From assembly GCA_030038955.1 (NCBI GenBank), contig JASHQV010000175.1, positions 1 to 9,918 on the forward strand: a stretch of 9,918 bases of DNA, given 5' to 3'. The notes below the pieces were generated by a model. The model was not told the DNA's origin. It saw only the letters and a list, made by a program, of their open reading frames with translations, and did no database searches. The position numbers were made by a program, and so were the translations under genes. Positions 5,721 to 9,918 of the stretch are shown here, piece by piece. The first letter of the stretch is position 1. Each line of letters opens with the position of its first letter. This DNA comes from Solirubrobacteraceae bacterium. Lineage in GTDB: Bacteria; Actinomycetota; Thermoleophilia; Solirubrobacterales; Solirubrobacteraceae.

Positions 5721-5875
5721 GTCCGTAGGAGAATTAGTCGTGAGCTTTGGGGAGTGGCTGGGCGTGGCTGGCGAGAGGCCGTGACACAAGACGTACTGGT
5801 GGTACGGCGGTGTCACGGCCTCTCGCCAGGCGCGTCCAGACGCCGCCAAAAACGCGAGCTAATTCTTCTCCGGAC
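5721..5875. mobile_element. 155-bp palindromic, MITE-like element next to fpg
   Basis: The ends are imperfect inverted repeats: GTCCGTAGGAGAATTAG at 5721-5737 and, inverted, GTCCGGAGAAGAATTAG at 5875-5859 (15 of 17 match). The core is a perfect 20-bp inverted repeat (5768-5787 and 5810-5829), inside which CGTAC (5792-5796) pairs with GTACG (5802-5806). The intervening arms are partly complementary, so most of the element can fold into one long hairpin. The 9-bp direct repeat GGACGCTTA lies at 5710-5718 and 5872-5880, the right copy covering the fpg stop codon, which looks like a target duplication. It contains no gene. It could also act as a terminator for fpg. Confidence 0.5.
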
Positions 5876-5877
5876 GC

Positions 5878-6750
5878 TTACTTGAGCAGGCGGCTGAGGC
5901 GGCGGTCCTTCAGCACCTTGCCGTCGGTCTGGCAGCGGGGACAGTAGGTCATCACGTAGTCCTCGTAGAACACGGCCTGCAGCTGCTCGCCGCAGCGAGG
6001 GCACGGCTCGCCGTTGCGGCGGTGGACGCGCAGCGGCATCGGCAGCTTGTCGGGGATCGGCAGCCTCAGCACCTGCTCGTAGTGGGCGATCGCGCGGCCG
6101 AGCTCGGCGACGATCGCGCCGCGCAGGGTCTCCGCCTGCTCGTCGTCGAGGTCGGTGCCGCGCCGGAACGGGGACAGCTGGGCGGCGTGGAGGATCTCGT
6201 CGACCCACGAGCGCCCGATCCCCGCGAGCACCTGCTGGTCTCGGAGCAGTCCGTGCAGCGGCCGAGGCTGGTCGAGCAGCTCGCGCAGCGGCGGCGGGTC
6301 GGGCCACGCCTCGGGGCCGAGCGCGGCGAGCGTCGGCTCGGACTCGAGCTCGGCCGACCGCAGCAGCTTGACCCAGGCCCGCTGGCGGGTGCCGAACTCG
6401 CGCAGCCGCAGCTCGCGCCCGTCGTCGAGGCGCAGCAGCAGCCGCGAGCTGCGATCGCGCAGCGACGCTCGCCTGTCGAACAGCTGCAGGCGGCCGGCCG
6501 ACATCAGGTGGACCAGCAGCGTCAGCTCGGGACGCGCCACGGCGCCGGGCTCGGCGCCGCCGATGCCGACCAGGAACAGCTTGCCGCGCCGCCGCACATC
6601 CAGCAGCGTGTGTCCCTGGAGCGCGCTCAGCGGCGGCTCGAACGTCTTCAGGGCGTTGATCCCGGGCGCCAGCGCCGACTCCACGCGCGCCCCGGCCACG
6701 GCGGCACCGATCAGCCGCGCGGTGATCTCGACTTCGGGAAGCTCGGGCAT
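5878..6750 (-). CDS. mutM: Fpg/Nei-family DNA glycosylase (formamidopyrimidine-DNA glycosylase-like)
   Basis: The product is 290 aa. The family excises oxidised bases and cuts the abasic site by beta,delta-elimination. It starts MPELPEVE, so Pro2 is the Schiff-base nucleophile and Glu3 its partner. Lys57 in RRRGKLFLV is the conserved beta-hairpin Lys. The H2TH region is GIGRSWVDEILH (residues 178-189), and the zinc finger uses Cys250, Cys253, Cys270 and Cys273. Differences from classical Fpg: GIGN-IYADE is GIGR-SWVDE, so the phosphate-binding Asn is Arg180; the zinc-finger Arg position is Tyr265; and 16 basic residues follow CPRCQ. I think this is an actinobacterial Fpg-like clade whose lesion preference may differ. 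ATG 6750 is 7 nt after CATAAT. Confidence 0.9.
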   Translation of the reverse strand: MPELPEVEITARLIGAAVAGARVESALAPGINALKTFEPPLSALQGHTLLDVRRRGKLFLVGIGGAEPGAVARPELTLLVHLMSAGRLQLFDRRASLRDRSSRLLLRLDDGRELRLREFGTRQRAWVKLLRSAELESEPTLAALGPEAWPDPPPLRELLDQPRPLHGLLRDQQVLAGIGRSWVDEILHAAQLSPFRRGTDLDDEQAETLRGAIVAELGRAIAHYEQVLRLPIPDKLPMPLRVHRRNGEPCPRCGEQLQAVFYEDYVMTYCPRCQTDGKVLKDRRLSRLLK

Positions 6751-6757
6751 TCTTCTG

Positions 6758-6763
6758 ATTATG
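6758..6763 (-). promoter_or_regulatory. -10-like box for the fpg-like gene
   Basis: On the minus strand CATAAT, one base from the TATAAT consensus, is followed by 7 nt and then ATG 6750. No Shine-Dalgarno is present. It is the best single leaderless-promoter candidate in the window. Confidence 0.5.
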
Positions 6764-6823
6764 AGAGGGAATTCTGCGCTCGCCTTAACCGATCTTTAAG
6801 TACGCCGCCCGAGACTCAGCGGC

Positions 6824-7120
6824 ATGAGTGACCTGCTAGCCATCGTCGATCCCACGAGCTCCGGCGAGGCGCTCGTGGAGGAGATCGCGCGCCGCCACCC
6901 CGACCGCGTGACGATCCTCGTGGAGGAAGCAGAAGCGTCCGACTGGGCCACCGACGAGAGCCAGCGTGGAGCCGCCCTGCGGGACCACATGGCCGCCCTG
7001 CTCGCCGCGATCGAGCAGCGAACGGGAGCGATCGTCGTGGGGCTCGCGGGCAGCCGGGAGCAGCTCACGGGGTGGCGGTTCGACCGCATCATCGGCGGCC
7101 GCGCCCCGCTCCCGGTGTAA
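6824..7120 (+). CDS. Small soluble protein of unknown function, 98 aa
   Basis: I do not recognise this family. The order is a hydrophobic strand with an acidic end (LLAIVDPTSSGE), a helix (ALVEEIARRH), a strand (RVTILVEE), a long helix (DHMAALLAAIEQRT) and a strand (AIVVGLAGS), an alternating beta/alpha pattern resembling half a Rossmann or universal-stress-like fold. The ATP-binding glycine motif of universal stress proteins is not visible, so I do not assign that function. ATG 6824 has no strong Shine-Dalgarno; TTTAAG at 6795-6800 is a possible -10 with a ~20-nt leader. It is divergent from the fpg-like gene, and a hairpin follows its stop. Confidence 0.7.
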   Translation: MSDLLAIVDPTSSGEALVEEIARRHPDRVTILVEEAEASDWATDESQRGAALRDHMAALLAAIEQRTGAIVVGLAGSREQLTGWRFDRIIGGRAPLPV

Positions 7121-7128
7121 CGCCCTGG

Positions 7129-7160
7129 CGCCGCCGGCGTGCCCCAAGCCGCCGGCGGCG
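7129..7160 (+). terminator. Hairpin after the 98-aa gene
   Basis: Arms 7129-7139 and 7150-7160 form a perfect 11-bp stem with a 10-nt loop, 8 nt after the TAA at 7118-7120. There is no T tract. This is the same arrangement as at 4043-4086. Confidence 0.5.
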
Positions 7161-7165
7161 GGGTG

Positions 7166-7216
7166 CGCGTCTGTACGGCGGCCAGGCACGCGTCTGTACG
7201 GCGGCCAGGCACGCGT
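7166..7216. repeat. Tandem 23-bp repeat, two copies plus a 5-bp start of a third
   Basis: Identical units occupy 7166-7188 and 7189-7211, beginning CGCGTCTGTACGGCGGCCAG, and a third starts at 7212 (CGCGT) before diverging. The repeat lies directly upstream of the -10-like box of the 7238 gene. Confidence 0.85.
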
Positions 7217-7219
7217 CGA

Positions 7220-7225
7220 TAGGCT
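7220..7225 (+). promoter_or_regulatory. -10-like box upstream of the phosphotransferase gene
   Basis: TAGGCT ends 12 nt before ATG 7238. The ten bases TAGGCTGACG recur exactly at 9649-9658 upstream of pstC. There is no good Shine-Dalgarno, so the leader is very short or absent. Confidence 0.35.
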
Positions 7226-7237
7226 GACGGCGGACGC

Positions 7238-8317
7238 ATGAGCCCGACCGCCGCCGCACCCGACGACATCGTCGAGACCCACGAGCAGGGGGCGGCCAAC
7301 GAGCGCGAGCCGCTGCTGGTGCTTGCACCGCTGCGGCAGTTCCTACGCGAGGCTGGGCTCGCCGGGGGCGATGAGCTGTCCGCCGCGCCGGTCGGCGAGG
7401 GCCACTCAAACGTGACGTTCGCGCTCTCGGGCGGCGTGATCCTGCGCCGGCCGCCGCGCGGGCCGCTGCCGCCGTCCGCCCATGACGTGCTGCGCGAGGC
7501 GCGGCTGCTGGCGGCGCTCGAGGCGACCCCAGTGCGGACGCCGAAGCTGCTGGCCGTGTGCGAGGACGCAACCGTGATCGGGGCGCCGTTCTACGTGATG
7601 CAGCAGGTCGACGGGATCGCGATCACCGACCGGCTGCCGGCCGCACTCGACAACGAGCAGGAGCGCGGGCGGATCGCCGAGCGGCTGATCGACGCGCTGG
7701 CGGAGCTGCACGCGGTCGACTGGCGCGCGACTGGCTTGGGGCAGCTGGGCCGTCCGAGTGGCTACCTGGAGCGCCAGCTGCGTCGCTTCTCGGGGCTGTG
7801 GGAGCACAACCGGACGCGTGAGCTGCCCGCCGTCGAGGAGGTCGGGAGGTGGCTCACGGCGAACATGCCGAGCTCGCCGTCGGCGACGATCGTGCACGGC
7901 GACTACCGCCTCGGGAACACGATCTTCGCGACTGCGGCGCCGGCGCGCCTGAACGCGATCCTCGATTGGGAGATGGCGACGATCGGCGACCCGCTGGCCG
8001 ACCTCGGGTACCTGATGATCCACTGGCACGAGCACGGCGACGCGCTCGGCGGCTTCAACCTGCAGACGGTCACGGCGCTGCCCGGGTTCCCCTCGCGCCG
8101 GCAGATGATCGCTCGCTACGAGCAGCGGTCGGGGCGCTCGATGCAGGCGCTCGACTGGTACGTGACGCTGGCGCTGTGGAAGGGCGTCGTGTTCATGGAG
8201 GGCAACTACAGGCGCGCACTGCAGGGCACCACCGACGACCCGTACCTGAAGTCGTTCGGCGACGCGGTCGCGCAGCTGGCCGAGCGGGCCCTGGAAGTGA
8301 CCCGCAGCGGCTTCTGA
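7238..8317 (+). CDS. APH-fold phosphotransferase, ACAD10/11 N-domain or FadE36-like
   Basis: The product is 359 aa. It has the kinase-like fold of the aminoglycoside phosphotransferase family. Residues 52-60 (VGEGHSNVT) form the nucleotide loop, Glu87 in LREARLL is the probable lysine-pairing Glu, HGDYRLGN at 220-227 is the catalytic Brenner motif (Asp222, Asn227), and ILDWEMATIGDPLADLGYL at 241-259 carries the metal-binding Asp243. VILRRPPRG has Arg where many kinases have Lys, as in FadE36-like members. The closest relatives are the kinase domains of ACAD10/11, which phosphorylate 4-hydroxyacyl-CoA, and mycobacterial FadE36, so a role in hydroxy-fatty-acid breakdown is plausible but inferred. 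Antibiotic resistance is unlikely. It converges on pstS and shares a terminator with it. Confidence 0.88.
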   Translation: MSPTAAAPDDIVETHEQGAANEREPLLVLAPLRQFLREAGLAGGDELSAAPVGEGHSNVTFALSGGVILRRPPRGPLPPSAHDVLREARLLAALEATPVRTPKLLAVCEDATVIGAPFYVMQQVDGIAITDRLPAALDNEQERGRIAERLIDALAELHAVDWRATGLGQLGRPSGYLERQLRRFSGLWEHNRTRELPAVEEVGRWLTANMPSSPSATIVHGDYRLGNTIFATAAPARLNAILDWEMATIGDPLADLGYLMIHWHEHGDALGGFNLQTVTALPGFPSRRQMIARYEQRSGRSMQALDWYVTLALWKGVVFMEGNYRRALQGTTDDPYLKSFGDAVAQLAERALEVTRSGF

Positions 8318-8385
8318 CGGCACCAACGACGATCGATCGGTCGGTCGCGCGCGCAAGCCACGGCTGACGCCGCCCGCTGAACAAG

Positions 8386-8418
8386 ACGGCCCGGCCGCCT
8401 GCCAGGCGACCGGGCCGT
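8386..8418. terminator. Shared hairpin between convergent phosphotransferase and pstS genes
   Basis: Stem 8386-8394 with 8410-8418 (ACGGCCCGG and its inverse), then 8396-8400 with 8404-8408, separated by one C/A mismatch and closed by a 3-nt loop. It lies 25 nt past the pstS stop and 68 nt past the kinase stop. On the minus strand CTTGTTC follows, a weak T tract, so it suits pstS best but could serve both. Confidence 0.6.
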
Positions 8419-8443
8419 TCACAGCGGCTGCTGTCTGGTCGAG

Positions 8444-9472
8444 CTAGTGGATCAGGCTCAGGGCTGACTCGTCGGCGCTCTTGACCTTCTTCGGCAGCCG
8501 CACGAAGTCGAGATGCGGAGCGAACTTCTGGCCGGTGCCGATCGCATACTTGATGAACGACTTGAGCTCGGCACCGTGACCCAGCGGATCATGTGACCTG
8601 AAGATCACGTACGTGAACGTCGAGATCGGATACGCGGTCTTGGCCGACTTCGGCGGATCGACGATGTGCAGCTCGCGGTCCGACGGTATGTGCTTGAGCG
8701 ACTTGGCCGCATCACTGATCGCGCTCTCGTTCGGCTCCTCGAAGCGGCCGGCGGCGTTCTCGATCGCCGCTGCCCCCATGCTGTGACCGATCAGGTAGGA
8801 CACGGCGATGTAGGCGATGCTGCCCGGCGTGCTCTGGACGGCCGTGACCATGCCGCTGTTGCCGTCCGCGCCCGGTCCAACCGGGAAGGAAGGCTTGGTG
8901 GACGTGCCGACCTGGCTGTGGAACGCGCTGCTGACCTTCGACAGGTAGTTGCTGAACGCGTACGAGTCACCCGAACCGTCCGAGCGGTGATACGGAACGA
9001 TCGACTCGTTCGGGAAGTGCTCGTGCTTGTTGAGCTTCGTGATCGCCTTGTTGTTCCACTTCGTGATCTTGCCGAGGTAGATCTCGGCCAGCACCTTGCC
9101 GGTCAGCTTCAGGTGCTTGACGCCCTTCACGTTCCAGCCGATACCGGTGGCGCTCAGTGCCCACGGGATCTGGTAGCAGGAGCTGCAGGGCGTGGTCGAC
9201 GCCGACAGTGGCGCGTCGGAAGCGCCGAAGTCCACGAGGCCCTCGGCGATGTCCTTGAGGCCGGTTCCCGAGCCGACGGCCGAGTACTGCGGAGCGGGAT
9301 TGCCGGAGGCGCTCGCCCACGCTGGCCCCCACGCTGCCTCGAGGGGCGCGATCAGCGTTGACCCGGCACCAATCAGCTGCGTCGAGGCCGATGCCGAGGC
9401 GGCCACCACCGCCGACAGGGCGCCGGCGAGCATCGTCAAGGCGGCCAGCCTGACCGTTCTCTTGAAAGCCAC
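8444..9472 (-). CDS. pstS: Phosphate ABC transporter substrate-binding protein PstS
   Basis: The product is 342 aa from GTG 9472. It captures inorganic phosphate outside the membrane and delivers it to PstCAB. The start is set by AAAGGA at 9486-9481 with 8-nt spacing and by the signal peptide right after it: KR at 4-5, a hydrophobic core at 8-25 and a probable cut after ASA (27-29). There is no lipobox Cys, unlike many Gram-positive PstS proteins. Phosphate-binding loops are visible: GAGST (35-39), GSGTGLKDIAEG (67-78), FGASDAPL (82-89) and RSDGSGDS (163-170). Cys96 and Cys99 (CSSC) could form an extracellular disulfide. The frame stays open 87 codons further upstream, but that stretch crosses the regulatory region and is not coding. 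It is divergent from pstC. Confidence 0.95.
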   Translation of the reverse strand: MAFKRTVRLAALTMLAGALSAVVAASASASTQLIGAGSTLIAPLEAAWGPAWASASGNPAPQYSAVGSGTGLKDIAEGLVDFGASDAPLSASTTPCSSCYQIPWALSATGIGWNVKGVKHLKLTGKVLAEIYLGKITKWNNKAITKLNKHEHFPNESIVPYHRSDGSGDSYAFSNYLSKVSSAFHSQVGTSTKPSFPVGPGADGNSGMVTAVQSTPGSIAYIAVSYLIGHSMGAAAIENAAGRFEEPNESAISDAAKSLKHIPSDRELHIVDPPKSAKTAYPISTFTYVIFRSHDPLGHGAELKSFIKYAIGTGQKFAPHLDFVRLPKKVKSADESALSLIH

Positions 9473-9592
9473 TTGTGTGTTCCTTTCGCCGTTTGGACAG
9501 AGGCGACGTGCGGTCCTCAGACTCCCGACCAAGCCGTGGATACGCGTCGCGGCTAGCATCGCGGTGCCGCTACGGGCTGCCGTTGCCGACTT

Positions 9593-9620
9593 GTGACCGA
9601 GATTTGTAAATCTCGTGAAC
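9593..9620. promoter_or_regulatory. PHO-box-like site with a central palindrome, between pstS and pstC
   Basis: On the minus strand, GTTCAC (9620-9615) and GGTCAC (9598-9593) are exactly 22 bp apart, two 11-bp steps, and match the GTTCACC core of actinobacterial PhoP sites. Between and overlapping them is a palindrome, CGAGATTTGTAAATCTCG at 9598-9615 (8-bp arms around GT). The site lies 120-150 nt before pstS and about 30 nt upstream of the pstC -10 box. Control of both genes by PhoP under phosphate starvation is inferred. Confidence 0.5.
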
Positions 9621-9648
9621 GGGGTTAGGCGCGCGCGCTTGCTCGCCC

Positions 9649-9654
9649 TAGGCT
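9649..9654 (+). promoter_or_regulatory. -10-like box for pstC
   Basis: TAGGCT ends 8 nt before GTG 9663, with no Shine-Dalgarno. A weak -35-like TTAGGC at 9625-9630 has an 18-nt spacer and abuts the PHO-box-like site. Confidence 0.4.
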
Positions 9655-9662
9655 GACGCCTC

Positions 9663-9918
9663 GTGTCCTCCTCGTTGTCGGCACGTTTCATGGTGCCCAA
9701 ACGTGCCGACCGGCCTCGGGTCCGGCCGCACATCAGCCTCGGCGATCGAACGATGCTCGGGCTCTGCGCGCTGGCCGGACTGCTGGCCGTGTTCGTGCTG
9801 GTCGAGATCGTCTACCAGGTGGTGAACGGCGCACGGCCGTCGATCGCCAGGTTCGGGGTCGCGTTTCTCGTCCACTCCACGTGGAAGCCGAACTTCGGGA
9901 TCTTCGGCGCGCTCGGCG
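9663..9918 (+). CDS. pstC: Phosphate ABC transporter permease PstC, N-terminal part (runs off the window)
   Basis: The 85 visible codons begin VSSSLSARFM, then a basic stretch (KRADRPRVRP, residues 13-22), one transmembrane helix (residues 31-53) and WKPNFGIFGALG (74-85). The helix followed by an F-x(2)-STW-x-P-x(3)-FGAL pattern is the start of PstC, which forms the phosphate channel with PstA. GTG 9663 is chosen because it sits 8 nt after a -10-like box; ATG 9690 (codon 10) is an in-frame alternative and lies in the loop of a perfect hairpin. pstA and pstB are expected beyond the window. It is divergent from pstS instead of following it, which is unusual. Confidence 0.85.
   Translation, partial: MSSSLSARFMVPKRADRPRVRPHISLGDRTMLGLCALAGLLAVFVLVEIVYQVVNGARPSIARFGVAFLVHSTWKPNFGIFGALG
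9677..9710. promoter_or_regulatory. Perfect 12-bp inverted repeat at the start of pstC
   Basis: GTCGGCACGTTT (9677-9688) and its exact inverse (9699-9710) flank a 10-nt loop that contains the ATG at 9690-9692. It is an operator or an RNA hairpin covering the pstC translation start region. No known family was assigned. Confidence 0.5.

Noticed and set aside
6022..6831. Plus-strand open frame of 269 codons opposite the fpg-like gene
   Set aside because: Its Arg/Gln/Leu-rich translation matches no fold and mirrors the glycosylase codons.
7238..8317. Aminoglycoside resistance kinase
   Set aside because: The APH fold is present, but the sequence matches the ACAD10/11 and FadE36 branch and the context is not a resistance locus.
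9473..9733. N-terminal extension of pstS to 9733
   Set aside because: It would bury the signal peptide 87 residues in and overlap the PHO-box-like region and pstC; the Shine-Dalgarno and signal peptide both support GTG 9472.

Overview
This is a high-GC chromosomal stretch whose protein families and promoter style fit an actinobacterium. The best guess is the Solirubrobacterales/Thermoleophilia group, judged from the flavour of the Fpg, membrane-protein and kinase sequences; no rRNA or other taxonomic marker is present. Nothing in the window is clearly a new multi-gene system. It is mostly ordinary chromosomal genes, separated by gaps rich in palindromes, tandem repeats and decayed gene fragments.

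Left part (1-3500). The window opens with a minus-strand scrap of an ANL-family acyl-CoA synthetase (its A10 Lys motif), cut off just upstream by a perfect 14-bp hairpin. A gene-free stretch with paired AAACGTTT palindromes follows. Next come a six-helix membrane protein with a basic tail (314-1276, minus) and, divergent from it, a 90-aa protein of unknown function (1344-1616). Positions 1635-2800 look like a graveyard of toxin-antitoxin genes. It holds a C-terminal fragment of a VapC-like PIN toxin, a four-copy 27-bp minisatellite, an intact GNAT acetyltransferase (2064-2561) and a frameshifted HigA-like antitoxin pseudogene (2582-2800). A RimJ/RimL-type acetyltransferase (2809-3429, minus) follows.

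Middle (3500-7120). Bcp/PrxQ peroxiredoxin and an NAD(P)-dependent aldehyde dehydrogenase lie in tandem on the minus strand, separated by a strong hairpin. A long palindromic, MITE-like element (5721-5875) sits against the stop codon of an Fpg/Nei-family DNA glycosylase. A 98-aa unknown protein is divergent from the glycosylase. Peroxide removal, aldehyde oxidation and oxidised-base repair all suit oxidative or electrophile stress, but the promoters and terminators suggest separate transcription units.

Right part (7120-9918). A 23-bp tandem repeat precedes an ACAD10/11-N-like (FadE36-like) phosphotransferase. It converges on pstS, the periplasmic phosphate-binding protein. pstC, the permease subunit, starts divergently from pstS and runs off the window. 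The 190-bp pstS-pstC gap carries two PHO-box-like blocks 22 bp apart around a perfect palindrome, so one site may control both directions.

Several genes (1344+, 3429-, 3983-, 6750-, 9663+) have a -10-like hexamer 6-8 nt before the start codon and no visible Shine-Dalgarno. They are probably leaderless, whereas the aldehyde dehydrogenase and pstS have a clear one.
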